NCBI GenBank assembly: GCA_965197825.1
Contig: CBDANW010000003.1
Coordinates: 868,001 to 932,000 of the forward strand
Length of the DNA: 64,000 bases
Reading direction: 5' to 3'
DNA from: CBDANW01 sp965197825
GTDB taxonomy: Bacteria > Acidobacteriota > Vicinamibacteria > Marinacidobacterales > DATDRI01
Below the pieces are notes generated by a model. That model worked only from the letters and a program-made list of their open reading frames with translations. It made no database searches and was not told where the DNA came from. Shown here one piece after another: positions 36,963 to 45,991 of this stretch (position 1 is the stretch's first letter; each line of letters begins with the position of its first letter). A program made the position numbers and the translations under genes.

Positions 36963-37008
36963 AAACAAACAGTAGGTAGAGCCAGCAGGACAAACGAGAG
37001 CGACGCCT

Positions 37009-38472
37009 ATGGCGATGCATCAAAAGTTAGTGCTGCAAGCAAAGCTGTCCCAGAGGCTCATCCTCACGCCATCCTTGCAACAGGCGATCAAGCTGTTGCC
37101 CATGTCGACGCTCGAGCTCGCCGAGATGCTCAACCAAGAGCTCACCGAGAATCCGCTCCTCGAAGAGGATCTAGAGGCCCAGGCGGAGGAAGCGGCCGCC
37201 GCGGAGAAGTCCGAAGAGAAAAAAAACGAGAAAGAAGAGAAGGAAGAAAAGCAAGACGATGACGCCTTCTCGGAGATCGACGTCGAGTCGTTTTTCAGTG
37301 ACTACCTCGACGAAGGCTACCGCCCTCGCACGAGCTTCGAAGTTCCCGAGCTACCCCCCATCGAGAACACGCTCGCCAATACGTCTTCCTTGTCCGATCA
37401 CCTGGACTGGCAATTGCGGCTTTCTGCCGTCAACGACGTCTTGCGCGAGATAGGACAGGCAATCATTGGCAACATCGACGATGATGGATACCTCCAGGCT
37501 TCGGTCGACGAGCTCCGTGCAATGGGGGAGTACAAGCGCGAAGACGTAGAAAAGGCCCTGGGCCTGGTCCAGAGTCTCGACCCCGTCGGCGTTGCCGCCC
37601 GCGACCTCAGAGAGTGTCTCCTGATCCAGATAAAGCATCTCGAAATCGACGACACTCCGGTCAAGCTCATGGTTGCCGAGCATCTCAATCTGCTTCAAGC
37701 GCACCGTTTCAACGACATCGCCAAGGCCATGGGGCTGCCCATGGACGAAGTCATCCACCATTGCGAGATCATACGCCGGCTCGATCCGAAGCCGGGCTCG
37801 AAGTACAACCAGAAGAAGAGTCATTACGTTACGCCGGATGTCTACGTCGTCAAAGTAGAGGGCAAATACGAAATCGTTTTGAATGAGGACCGTTTGCCGC
37901 AGCTTCGCATCAGCTCGGTCTACCGCCGAATGCTGGAGAACAAGTCCGCGGACAACGAGGCCACCCGCTCCTACGTCAAGGAGAAACTCCGAAACGCCTT
38001 GTGGCTCATCAAGTCGGTGGACCAGCGGCAAAAGACGATTTACAAAGTATCGGAAAGCATCGTTTCGCAGCAGAAGGAATTCCTCGACAAAGGGCCCGAA
38101 CATCTGAGGCCTCTCGTTCTTCGTGACGTGGCAGTCGATATCGGCATGCACGAATCGACGGTGTCCCGTGTGGTGACGAACAAGTACATTCACACGCCTC
38201 AGGGTGTCTTCGAGATGAAGTACTTTTTCCACAGCGGTATCGCCAGTATGTACGGCGAGCCCGTTTCATCGGTCACCATCAAACAGCGCATCAAGAAGAT
38301 CGTGGAAGAAGAGAATCCCAAGAGACCGCTTTCCGACTCCAAGATCGTCAGGATCCTCGAAGGGGAAGGACTGATGCTCGCTCGTCGCACCATTGCGAAG
38401 TACCGTGAGGAGCTGCGGATCCATCCCTCCAATCAGCGAAAGAATCTGTACACTAGCCCGTTCGCAAACTAG
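37009..38472 (+). CDS. rpoN: RNA polymerase sigma-54 factor
   Basis: The protein has 487 residues. Region I is glutamine-rich (KLSQRLILTPSLQQAIKLLPMSTLELAEMLNQELTENPLLEE), an acidic region II follows (about 60-110), then the core-binding domain and a DNA-binding part with RDVAVDIGMHESTVSRVVTNKY. The RpoN box ARRTIAKYREELRI ends at residue about 470. Sigma-54 needs AAA+ activators; none is encoded in the window. Its place before hpf and PTS genes is the usual rpoN neighbourhood. Confidence 0.97.
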   Translation: MAMHQKLVLQAKLSQRLILTPSLQQAIKLLPMSTLELAEMLNQELTENPLLEEDLEAQAEEAAAAEKSEEKKNEKEEKEEKQDDDAFSEIDVESFFSDYLDEGYRPRTSFEVPELPPIENTLANTSSLSDHLDWQLRLSAVNDVLREIGQAIIGNIDDDGYLQASVDELRAMGEYKREDVEKALGLVQSLDPVGVAARDLRECLLIQIKHLEIDDTPVKLMVAEHLNLLQAHRFNDIAKAMGLPMDEVIHHCEIIRRLDPKPGSKYNQKKSHYVTPDVYVVKVEGKYEIVLNEDRLPQLRISSVYRRMLENKSADNEATRSYVKEKLRNALWLIKSVDQRQKTIYKVSESIVSQQKEFLDKGPEHLRPLVLRDVAVDIGMHESTVSRVVTNKYIHTPQGVFEMKYFFHSGIASMYGEPVSSVTIKQRIKKIVEEENPKRPLSDSKIVRILEGEGLMLARRTIAKYREELRIHPSNQRKNLYTSPFAN

Positions 38473-38572
38473 CAGGCCACGCGATCGGCGGTGGAGCCCC
38501 GGGCCAGTAGTAGGAGATCGAGGCGCAAGCACGCGAAGACAGCCTTGAGCCGATGCGGAGTCGCGCAATAAC

Positions 38573-39013
38573 ATGAACATTCACATCACCGGTCGTCACA
38601 TAGATGTCACCGCTGCGCAGAGAGAACTCATCGAGTCGAAGCTCGGCAAGCTGGAGCGGCTGATCGACGGAATTACGGATATCCATGTGACGCTGTCGGT
38701 AGAAAAATACCGGCAGCGCGCCGAGGTAAAGGTCCATAATCGCGGAAACACTTATCTCACCGCGGCCGAGGAATCGGAAGATCTCTACTCATCCATCCAG
38801 CAGGTCATCGAAAAAGTTCAGGCTCAGGCGAGAAAGCACAACGCCAAGCGCATTGGGAAGCGACGCGCGGCGCGCCACGAGGAAGCCGTGGCCGAAATCG
38901 ATGGGGGAGGGGCGGAATTCCTGGTTTTTCGCAATGCACTCAACGAGCGGGTGAACGTGATTTATCGCCGGCGGGATGGCAACTACGGATTGATCGATCC
39001 CGGGGGCCAATAG
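38573..39013 (+). CDS. hpf: Ribosome hibernation promoting factor, intermediate length
   Basis: The protein has 146 residues. The S30AE domain runs from MNIHITGRHIDVTAAQRELIESKLGKLERL to about residue 100 with the basic stretch HNAKRIGKRRAARHEE. The last 36 residues (EFLVFRNALNERVNVIYRRRDGNYGLIDPG) match the dimerisation tail of long HPF. The linker between the two is shorter than in typical long HPF (about 180 residues). Such proteins shut ribosomes into 70S or 100S dimers in starvation. Confidence 0.9.
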   Translation: MNIHITGRHIDVTAAQRELIESKLGKLERLIDGITDIHVTLSVEKYRQRAEVKVHNRGNTYLTAAEESEDLYSSIQQVIEKVQAQARKHNAKRIGKRRAARHEEAVAEIDGGGAEFLVFRNALNERVNVIYRRRDGNYGLIDPGGQ

Positions 39014-39054
39014 CTCCGCCGATCGATCCGAGAAGGAACCCGAAGGAGTCACCC

Positions 39055-40056
39055 TTGCTGGCCGCGACGCGTCGAGGGCGAGGCAAGAAGAAGCTGCCAC
39101 CCCTTCGGGTTCGTGACTTGTTGGCGAGCCGCACGGCTTCTCTCCTCCAACTGGACCTCCTTACCGGCAAGGCCGGTTTGACGCGGCAGATCCGGGTCCC
39201 GAGCATCGAACGTCCGCACGCTCACATCGCAGCAGAGCGCAGGGCACTCCGCCGAGCCAACGGGCTTCAGCCGGGCGGACTGTTGTTAATCGACGCCCCC
39301 GAGTCCTCCCGTCTCACCGCGCTGCCCGCCTTCCGGCGGAGGCGACTCCTCGAGTCGTGGATCGGCTTGCCGGTGGCCGCGGTCATCACCTCGGCTCGGG
39401 GGGCCTGTCCTCCGGAGCTCTATTCCGTCGCCCGGCGCCGACGCGTCGCCGTCCTGGCGACAAAGCTCAGGGGCCCGGCCGCATTGAAGCGCATCGGGCG
39501 CCTTCTCCAAGAACGGCTCGCGGCCCGCCAGGTCGTCCACGGGGTGCTGATGGAAGTTCATGGGTTGGGCATCCTCATCACCGGCGAAAGCGGCATTGGT
39601 AAGAGCGAGTCGGCCGTCGAGCTCATCGAGCGCGGGCACCGGCTGGTCGCCGACGACGTCGTGGAAATCGACTATCGGGACGGGACCCTCGTCGGGCGCA
39701 GTCCGGAGGTTATTCGTTACTATATGGAGCTCCGCGGCGTGGGCGTCGTCAACATCAAGGAGCTCTACGGGGCCAGAGCTATCCAGCTCTCCATGCCCTT
39801 GGGACTAGTGATTCATCTCGAGCGATGGGATAAGGCGACCGAAGTGGAGCGCTTGGGATTGGAAACCCGGTCCCATCGGCTGCTCGGCGTCGATCTGCCT
39901 TTGGTGAAGATGCCAGTTGGACCGGGACGAAACCTGGCGATGTTGATGGAGGTGGCGGCTCGCAGTCAGTTGATGAATGCTCGCGGCCGACACGCCGCGC
40001 GACACCTCGCAAGAAACGTCACGCGAGCGGCGCGTCGAGGGACGAAACACAAGTGA
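39055..40056 (+). CDS. hprK: HPr kinase/phosphorylase
   Basis: The open frame has 333 residues from an alternative TTG start; the ordinary start could be a little further in. The domain order is normal: an N-terminal regulatory domain, the Walker A HGLGILITGESGIGKSESAVELIERGHRLVADD, the HPrK signature YMELRGVGVVNIKELYGARAI, and the C-terminal ERLGLETRSHRLLGVDLPLVKMPVGPGRNLAMLMEVAARSQLMNARG. It phosphorylates or dephosphorylates Ser46 of HPr. RapZ, EIIA and HPr follow downstream. Confidence 0.93.
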   Translation: MLAATRRGRGKKKLPPLRVRDLLASRTASLLQLDLLTGKAGLTRQIRVPSIERPHAHIAAERRALRRANGLQPGGLLLIDAPESSRLTALPAFRRRRLLESWIGLPVAAVITSARGACPPELYSVARRRRVAVLATKLRGPAALKRIGRLLQERLAARQVVHGVLMEVHGLGILITGESGIGKSESAVELIERGHRLVADDVVEIDYRDGTLVGRSPEVIRYYMELRGVGVVNIKELYGARAIQLSMPLGLVIHLERWDKATEVERLGLETRSHRLLGVDLPLVKMPVGPGRNLAMLMEVAARSQLMNARGRHAARHLARNVTRAARRGTKHK

Positions 40057-40063
40057 GTCGAGG

Positions 40064-40963
40064 GTGAAGAAGAGCAAGACTCCTGCCCGTTTCGTCTTCA
40101 TCACCGGTCTTTCCGGTTCGGGGAAGACGTTGGCCATGAAGGCGCTCGAGGATGCGGGATTTTTCTGCGTGGACAACCTCCCCCCGGCGCTTCTGGGGCC
40201 GTTCGCCGAGCTCACCGCTAAAGGAGGGGAGAGCCTCGATCGGGTCGCGGTGGTCGCCGATATCAGGGAGAGAGAGTTCTTGAAGGATTTTCCGGACGTC
40301 TTTCGGCGCCTCCGCCAGCGAGGATTCCAGACGTCGCTCATCTTTCTGGAAGCACGAGACGAGATCCTGGTGCGGCGCTTCAGCGAAAGCCGCCGTCCTC
40401 ATCCTCTCGCGGTGGGCAAGGGATCCGTCCGCGGCGCGGTCCGCAAAGAGCGCCGCAAGCTCTCCGCCATCCGGCGGTTGGCCGACCAGGTGCTGGACAC
40501 CTCGGAGATGACGGTGCACGAGCTGCGCCGCTACCTGCTGGATCAGTTCCAGGATGCCGCCACGAAGGACGGACCCGTGATCAACGTTCTGTCTTTCGGC
40601 TACAAGTTCGGTGTCCCGCACGACGCGGATCTGGTCTTCGACGTCCGGTTCCTGGTCAATCCGTTTTTCGAAAAAGACCTTCGCATGAAGGACGGCTCCG
40701 ATCCGGAGGTCGAGCGCTTCCTGCTCTCCTACCCGGCAACGAGTGAGTTCATCGAAAAGCTCGAGTCATTTGTCAATTACTTGATTCCACAGTATATGTC
40801 AGAGCGAAAGAGCTACCTCACGATCGCCATCGGCTGCACGGGCGGCCGACACCGCTCGGTCATGATATCCAACGCGTTAGCCCGTAAGCTGAAAAAGCAA
40901 AGTCTATCGGTAACCCTGACGCATCGTGACTTGGTTGCCGAGGGGGATTTGGAGGAAGAGTAG
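40064..40963 (+). CDS. rapZ: RNase adapter/nucleotide-binding protein RapZ
   Basis: The protein has 299 residues from the GTG at 40064. The P-loop is FITGLSGSGKTLAMKALEDAGFFCVDNLPPALLG, and the C-terminal domain has NVLSFGYKFGVPHDADLVFDVRFLVNPFFEKDLR and the phosphosugar-pocket TIAIGCTGGRHRSVMISNALA. In enterobacteria RapZ senses glucosamine-6-phosphate and guides RNase E to a small RNA; in other phyla the substrate is not settled. Sits between hprK and the PTS EIIA gene. Confidence 0.95.
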   Translation: MKKSKTPARFVFITGLSGSGKTLAMKALEDAGFFCVDNLPPALLGPFAELTAKGGESLDRVAVVADIREREFLKDFPDVFRRLRQRGFQTSLIFLEARDEILVRRFSESRRPHPLAVGKGSVRGAVRKERRKLSAIRRLADQVLDTSEMTVHELRRYLLDQFQDAATKDGPVINVLSFGYKFGVPHDADLVFDVRFLVNPFFEKDLRMKDGSDPEVERFLLSYPATSEFIEKLESFVNYLIPQYMSERKSYLTIAIGCTGGRHRSVMISNALARKLKKQSLSVTLTHRDLVAEGDLEEE

Positions 40964-41400
40964 TGATCGGAATCTTGGTTGTCACGCACGGCCAGCTCGC
41001 AAGGGAACTGGTCACGGCGGCGGAGATGATCGTCGGCGAGATACCCAACGTCGCTCCGGTTTCTATCGGGTGGCATGACGATCCGGATGACGCACAGAAT
41101 GACATCCGGGAAGGCATCAAACGTGTCGAGACAGGAGATGGAACGGTCGTACTCACCGACATGTTCGGCGGAACGCCTTCGAATTTGAGCCTTGCCTTCC
41201 TCGAGAAGGATCGGGTGGAAGTCGTCACCGGGGTGAACTTGCCGATGCTGATAAAACTAGTTAGTTTGCGCGGTGCGGAAGGCGTGGATCTGGAGAAGGC
41301 CGCTCGTCAGATATCCGCTCAGGGTAAGGAGAGCATCTGCCTTGCCAGCGACCTATTGGCGGCAAAGGGTGACCGAGAGGAAGAGAAGTCGGGTGGTTGA
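40963..41400 (+). CDS. PTS EIIA component, mannose (Man/levansucrase) type
   Basis: The protein has 145 residues, starting with GTG at the end of rapZ. His9 in ILVVTHGQLARELV is the phosphorylation site, followed by VLTDMFGGTPSNLSLAFL. EIIA-Man-like proteins without a membrane EIIC nearby are regulatory in this type of PTS. The last codons overlap the GTG start of HPr (41393). Confidence 0.93.
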   Translation: MIGILVVTHGQLARELVTAAEMIVGEIPNVAPVSIGWHDDPDDAQNDIREGIKRVETGDGTVVLTDMFGGTPSNLSLAFLEKDRVEVVTGVNLPMLIKLVSLRGAEGVDLEKAARQISAQGKESICLASDLLAAKGDREEEKSGG

Positions 41401-41671
41401 ACGTAGGGTTGGGATCAAGAATCCGCTCGGGCTGCACGCCCGTGCCGCGGCGCAATTCGTAAGAACCGCCACCCAATTCAGCTCCAAGGTGACGGTGAGC
41501 AAGGACGGGACGACCATCGATGGCAAGAGCATCCTGGGAATCCTCTTTCTCGCCGCCACGTCGGGGAGCGAGCTCACCATTGCCGCGACCGGCGACGACG
41601 AGCGAGAAGCGGTCGACGCACTGGTGAAGCTGGTCAGCAGCGGCTTCGGAGAGGACGGTCGGGACCGATGA
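41393..41671 (+). CDS. ptsH: Phosphocarrier protein HPr
   Basis: The protein has 92 residues. The start is the GTG at 41393, giving the canonical numbering: His15 in LGLHARAAAQF is the phosphate carrier and Ser46 in GKSILGILFLAATSGSEL is the HprK site. Overlaps the preceding EIIA and the following enzyme I genes by a few bases, so it belongs to one operon. Confidence 0.95.
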   Translation: MVERRVGIKNPLGLHARAAAQFVRTATQFSSKVTVSKDGTTIDGKSILGILFLAATSGSELTIAATGDDEREAVDALVKLVSSGFGEDGRDR

Positions 41672-43476
41672 GCGTCGTCGTGCCCAATCCTAGGGCTTCG
41701 GAGCGGACCCAGCGACCGCGCCCGATCGTGTTACACGGTGCTGGAGGCGCGCCGGGGATTGCGATAGCGCGGGCTCTGGTGTTGCAGCACCAGGAAGTCC
41801 CGATCTTTCGAATTCCCATCGCGCGCTTGCAGGTGGACGCGGAGTGCGCGCGTCTCGAGGCAGCCCAAGGGCTCACGCGGCGGCAGCTCGAGGAGATGAA
41901 GTCCCGTACTGTGGATCGTCTGGGCGAGGAGCACGGCTACATCTTCGACGCGCAGATCCTCATGTTGGATGATCCCTTGCTGATCGACCGGACCCTCGAC
42001 GTCGTGCGCAAGGAGCGGGTGAATGCGGAATGGGCGTTGAAGGTCACACTGGGAGAGCTCGCCGCGGTTTTCGATTCGTTGAGGGACGACTACCTTCGCG
42101 AGCGCAAGGGGGACATCTTCGACGTTGCGGGCCGATTGCTCCGCAATCTCGCGGGAGGGCAGCAGCAGCACTACGGTCGACTCGAGCGGGACTATGCGTT
42201 GGTCTCGGACATCGTGCGTCCCTCCGATCCTGGACAGCTCGACTGGGAGCACATCGCCGGCCTGGCGATGGAGGGGGGAAGCCGTACCTACCACACCGCG
42301 ATCATCGCGCGTTCTCTCGGCATACCTTGCGTCGTGGGTGTACATAACCTCATGATCCACGCCACACCGGGAACGCCTCTGGTACTCGATGGCAGCGAAG
42401 GGGTGGTGGTCGTCAATCCGGTTCGACAAATGCTTCGGGAGTATCGATCGAAGCAGCGAAAGCATTGTTCGCTCAAACAAAAGTGGGCTCAGATGCGAAA
42501 CCTGCCGGCGGAGACGGTCGACGGACATCGCGTGGCGATCCATGCGAACATCGACTCTCCGGAAGAGTGTGCCGATGCGGTTGCCCAATCGGCGGACGGA
42601 ATCGGTCTCTTTCGGTCCGAGTGGCTCTTGGACCATTCGGAACGGGAATTCCCGGACGAGGAGGAACAGTTCGAGGTCTATCGCGGCCTGGCCGAACAGA
42701 TGAAGCCGCTGCCGGTCATCGTCAGGACTTTCGATCTGACGCGCAATCAGCACGTACTGAAGGGGGACGACACGGAGCTCAACCCGGCGCTCGGATTGCG
42801 GGCGACGAGATTACTTCTGCGGAACGAGCATTACCGCGAGCTCTTCAAGACTCAGCTTCGCGCGCTCCTTCGCGCTCGCGCTCACGGGAACGTGAAGGTC
42901 ATGTTCCCCATGATTAGCGGTGTCGAGGAGCTTCGCGAGGCGAGGGAAGTCCTCGAGGAAACAAAGGTGGAGCTGCGTGCTCACGGTCAGGCATTTTCCG
43001 CCGATCTCCTCGCCGGGGTCACCTTGGAGGTGCCGTCCGCGGCTACCACCGCCGATCTCCTCGCGCTGCACGCCGATTTCTTCAGCATCGGAACCAACGA
43101 CCTCATTCAGTACTTTCTCGCGGTGGATCGTGGCAACGAGACCGTGTCTTACCTCTACGAGCCGCTCCATCCGGCGATGCTACGCACCATTCGTTTCGTT
43201 GTCGACTCCGCCCACCGGGCCGGGATTCCAGTGGGTATATGCGGCGAGATGGCGGCGGATCCGCTGCTGGTGGTGATCTTGCTGGGTCTGGGTCTGGACG
43301 AGCTCTCGATGAACGCCCCGTTCATCGGCTCGGTAAAAGACATCATTCGCAAGCTCTCGCTGGAAGAGGCACGGGACATCGTCGATCGCGCCCTCCGGTT
43401 GTCCACCGCCCAAGAGATTTCGGACTTCGTTCGAGAGCGCATGGCGGAGCGAGTCCCACGAGGACTCTACTGGTAA
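41668..43476 (+). CDS. ptsI: PTS enzyme I (PEP-protein phosphotransferase)
   Basis: The protein has 602 residues. An N-terminal extension of about 20 residues precedes GAPGIAIARAL. The phosphohistidine is His209 in GGSRTYHTAIIARSLGIPCVVG. The PEP-binding domain has DGIGLFRSEWLL, MFPMISGVEELREAREVL, FSIGTNDLIQYFLAVDRGNE, and GICGEMAADPLLVVILLGLGLDELSMN with the active Cys. Starts the phosphate relay EI to HPr to EIIA. No sugar permease is encoded here, so the system is probably regulatory. Confidence 0.95.
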   Translation: MSVVVPNPRASERTQRPRPIVLHGAGGAPGIAIARALVLQHQEVPIFRIPIARLQVDAECARLEAAQGLTRRQLEEMKSRTVDRLGEEHGYIFDAQILMLDDPLLIDRTLDVVRKERVNAEWALKVTLGELAAVFDSLRDDYLRERKGDIFDVAGRLLRNLAGGQQQHYGRLERDYALVSDIVRPSDPGQLDWEHIAGLAMEGGSRTYHTAIIARSLGIPCVVGVHNLMIHATPGTPLVLDGSEGVVVVNPVRQMLREYRSKQRKHCSLKQKWAQMRNLPAETVDGHRVAIHANIDSPEECADAVAQSADGIGLFRSEWLLDHSEREFPDEEEQFEVYRGLAEQMKPLPVIVRTFDLTRNQHVLKGDDTELNPALGLRATRLLLRNEHYRELFKTQLRALLRARAHGNVKVMFPMISGVEELREAREVLEETKVELRAHGQAFSADLLAGVTLEVPSAATTADLLALHADFFSIGTNDLIQYFLAVDRGNETVSYLYEPLHPAMLRTIRFVVDSAHRAGIPVGICGEMAADPLLVVILLGLGLDELSMNAPFIGSVKDIIRKLSLEEARDIVDRALRLSTAQEISDFVRERMAERVPRGLYW

Positions 43477-43487
43477 GCAGGAGCAAC

Positions 43488-43856
43488 GTGTCTAGCGAAG
43501 TGAGCCGAGTCGACAAACCCTGGGGATACGAAATCATCTGGGCAAGAACCGATCGCTATGTCGGGAAAGTGCTTCACATCGAGGCGGGTCACGCGCTATC
43601 CCTGCAGTATCACGAGGTGAAAGAGGAGACCATCCGGCTAAACACCGGGAAGTTGATTCTCGAGGTGGAAGAACCCGGTCAGGCACGGCAAAAAATCCAC
43701 ATGTCGCCCGGGGACAGCTATCACCTTCGCCCGCACACGATCCACCGCATGATTGCGGAAGAGACCTGCGACGTGCTCGAGGTCTCGACCCCCGAGCTGG
43801 ACGACGTCGTTCGCCTGGAGGATCGCTATGGCCGGGAGGGGACGAGCAAGGCGTAG
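43488..43856 (+). CDS. Cupin-fold protein related to mannose-6-phosphate isomerase type II
   Basis: The protein has 122 residues from the GTG at 43488, which has a CAGGAG site nearby; the longer open frame upstream is a shadow of ptsI. Motifs are DKPWGYEIIWARTDRYVGKVLHIEAGHALSLQYHEVKEETI and SPGDSYHLRPHTIHRMIAEETCDVLEVSTPELDDVVRLEDRYGR, the metal-binding cupin of ManC-type isomerases. It may act on phosphosugars. It is the last gene of the PTS run. Confidence 0.82.
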   Translation: MSSEVSRVDKPWGYEIIWARTDRYVGKVLHIEAGHALSLQYHEVKEETIRLNTGKLILEVEEPGQARQKIHMSPGDSYHLRPHTIHRMIAEETCDVLEVSTPELDDVVRLEDRYGREGTSKA

Positions 43857-44012
43857 TTCAGGTTCGTTGGGGAACTGCTACCCGTAGTTCGGGCCAGCGT
43901 CGAAGACAAGCTACCTAATCGGCGTCTGGCTCGCTTGATAGTAGCTACCAGGCCGATTGACGCCTGCAGTGCTACCTAAGCGACTCGGCTAGACTAAGTG
44001 GCTGGGCCCGAA
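43857..44012. other. Gene-free gap with short GGCGTC-type repeats, between convergent genes
   Basis: No gene, between convergent cupin and ssb genes. Words such as GGCGTCTGGC, GCTACCTAA (twice) and GGCTAGACTAAG recall the gap at 20836-21158. I see no convincing terminator. Confidence 0.35.
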
Positions 44013-44459
44013 TTAAAAAGGCACGTCCTCGTCCGTCGCCTGGAACGGCTGGTCGGGGGGCTGCGGTGAATCAGGCGGCCTTGTTTCGTCGGGCGAGCTC
44101 GGGACATTCCGTGCCCCGCCGGAATCGCCGCGAGTTCCGAGCATGAGGATCTGGTCGGCGCGCACCTCGGTCGTGTAACGCTTGTTACCTTCCCGATCGT
44201 CCCAAGAGCGAGTCTGCAGTCGCCCCTCGACATAGATTTGCTTGCCCTTGGTCATATACTCCTTGGCGATCTCCGCCAGCTTGCCCCACGCCACGATCCG
44301 ATGCCACTCAGTCCGTTCTTGCTTCTGGCCGTTGGCATCATTCCAGTTTTCGGAGGTCGCGAGTCGTAGGTTGGCGACCGCCATGCCGTCCTTAATATAG
44401 CGAACCTCAGGATCTCTTCCAAGGTTACCGACCAGTATGACTTTGTTAATGCCTCGCAT
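44013..44459 (-). CDS. ssb: Single-stranded DNA-binding protein
   Basis: The protein has 148 residues from the ATG at 44459 (MRGINKVILVGNLGRDPEVRYIKDGMAVANLRLATSE). The OB fold is followed by a proline- and serine-rich linker, and the C-terminal DEDVPF tail binds partner proteins. The usual WHRIVAWGKLAEIAKEYMTKGKQIYVEGRLQTRSWDD core is intact. Downstream of the Tol-Pal genes on the same strand. Confidence 0.95.
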   Translation of the reverse strand: MRGINKVILVGNLGRDPEVRYIKDGMAVANLRLATSENWNDANGQKQERTEWHRIVAWGKLAEIAKEYMTKGKQIYVEGRLQTRSWDDREGNKRYTTEVRADQILMLGTRGDSGGARNVPSSPDETRPPDSPQPPDQPFQATDEDVPF

Positions 44460-44531
44460 AGCTCTTCTCCTCCTTAGTTGCGTCGTCGGCACCGCGGGGA
44501 CTTTTGTCGAAGTCCCCGCGGGATGTCGCGC

Positions 44532-45326
44532 TCACTGACGCATCGTCCGCAGCATTCCCTCCGCCGCCCTTGCCGCGGGAGTGCGGGGATAGTTCTGGAT
44601 CACGGACTCCAGCTCTCTTTCGGCATCCGCCCGGCTGCCCAGGGCCTCGAGCGCCACCGCCTTCTTGTACGTCGACTCGGGCAGCTTGTTGCTGTCCGGG
44701 TAAAGGCTGAGCACCGCATCGAAGGCTTCGAGCGCCTCGCGATACTGCCGCTGCGCGAGTAGGCACTCGCCAATCCAGTATTGCGCGTTGTCCGCCAGAT
44801 CGCTTCCGGGCTCGGCGGCAAGGAGCTCCTTGAATCCGGAGATGGCCAGTGGATAGCGTCCCTGTGTGTAGTCGGTATACGCCTGCTGGTAGAGATCCGG
44901 ACCAGCCATGGGCATCGCCGTCAGGGGTGCCGGTGCCGCTTCCTCTCCGGCTTCCTGCGACCCGTCCTCGGGAATGATGATCGGCTGAGTAGGCCGAAGA
45001 GACGTCAGCTCCCGGCGCATGTTCCCCAAGCGGGCGTTCGTCTCATCCAGCTTCTCGGAGAGGATGAGCAGATGCTCCTGGACGGATTGCAGCGTCGTCC
45101 CGGTGTCCACCAAAGCTCGGCGAACGGAGGTGTCTTGCTTGAGGAGGAGGTTGGACACATTCCTCAACTGCTGTACGAGGGTGAGCTGGGCCTCTTCCAG
45201 TTGTGACACTTGAATCTGCAAGCGCCGCACTTCCGCCATGAGGTCGTCGTGCCCCTGGGCCGCCGCCCGCCCTGAGGCGATCGCCGCGCACGTCAAAACG
45301 AGCAACGAGACTCTCTTACCTAACAT
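44532..45326 (-). CDS. cpoB: Tol-Pal system protein CpoB/YbgF
   Basis: The protein has 264 residues from the ATG at 45326. A signal peptide (GKRVSLLVLTCAAIASGRAAAQ) is followed by a coiled coil (about 28-110), a linker, and TPR repeats (DLYQQAYTDYTQGRYPLAISGFKELL; ALEAFDAVLSLYPDSNKLPESTYKKAVALEALG). Works with Tol-Pal to coordinate peptidoglycan synthesis and outer-membrane constriction. Follows pal. Confidence 0.92.
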   Translation of the reverse strand: MLGKRVSLLVLTCAAIASGRAAAQGHDDLMAEVRRLQIQVSQLEEAQLTLVQQLRNVSNLLLKQDTSVRRALVDTGTTLQSVQEHLLILSEKLDETNARLGNMRRELTSLRPTQPIIIPEDGSQEAGEEAAPAPLTAMPMAGPDLYQQAYTDYTQGRYPLAISGFKELLAAEPGSDLADNAQYWIGECLLAQRQYREALEAFDAVLSLYPDSNKLPESTYKKAVALEALGSRADAERELESVIQNYPRTPAARAAEGMLRTMRQ

Positions 45327-45339
45327 AGTTTTTGCCCTT

Positions 45340-45915
45340 TCACTTGGACGTAATGACGAAGTGCCCTCGGCGGTTCCTTGCCCAGGCGGCTTCGTGATGC
45401 CCAGGGTCAACTGGGAATTCCTTCCCATAGCTAATCGTCTTCATGCGCTCGGACGGCACCCCGCTACTCGCGATGAAGTTGTAAGCCGCCATCGCGCGCC
45501 TCTCTCCGAGCGCCAAGTTGTACTCCAAGGTTCCTCTCTCGTCGCAATGCCCCTCGATCAAGACCGTCACGGTGGGATTCCGGCGCAACCATTGCACATT
45601 GGCATCCAAACTGGCACGGGCTTCACCCGAGAGCTCCGCGCTGTCATAGCCGAACTGAACGTCGGCTAGAGGCGACTGTGCGTTGATGTCCTCGAGAGTC
45701 ATGGACAAGATGTCGTCCGATTCCCCGATGGGGACAAGGTCAGCCGCGGAGGACTCGTCGTATTCCTGCTGCTGTGGCGGTGGCGCGGACTGAGCGGGTG
45801 GGCGCGGCTCGGTCGAGGCCGGTGCCCGTTGCGTAGAACCGCCGCATGCGGACAAAGCAATCGACGATCCCAGCAGGCCGAGCAGGACCAACAGGCGAAG
45901 CTTTAAACTGTTCAC
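45340..45915 (-). CDS. pal: Peptidoglycan-associated lipoprotein Pal
   Basis: The protein has 191 residues. GTG start at 45915 chosen because AGGAGGT precedes it. Lipobox ends at Cys24 (IALSAC). After a proline-rich linker the OmpA-like domain has VQFGYDSAELSGEARASLDANVQWLRRNPTVTVLIEGHCDERGTLEYNLALGERRAMAAYNFI, with the Asp and Arg that hold diaminopimelate. Anchors the outer membrane to peptidoglycan. Confidence 0.95.
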   Translation of the reverse strand: MNSLKLRLLVLLGLLGSSIALSACGGSTQRAPASTEPRPPAQSAPPPQQQEYDESSAADLVPIGESDDILSMTLEDINAQSPLADVQFGYDSAELSGEARASLDANVQWLRRNPTVTVLIEGHCDERGTLEYNLALGERRAMAAYNFIASSGVPSERMKTISYGKEFPVDPGHHEAAWARNRRGHFVITSK

Positions 45916-45991
45916 GGACCTACCTCCTATCACCCTATCAACGGGGATATACTCTCCACCTGACCCACGGTCAAATTGGCCATCATCTCCG

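Noticed and set aside
43239..43487. Longer cupin start inside ptsI
   Set aside because: The extra residues are a frame-shadow of enzyme I; the GTG at 43488 has a ribosome binding site and fits the cupin start.
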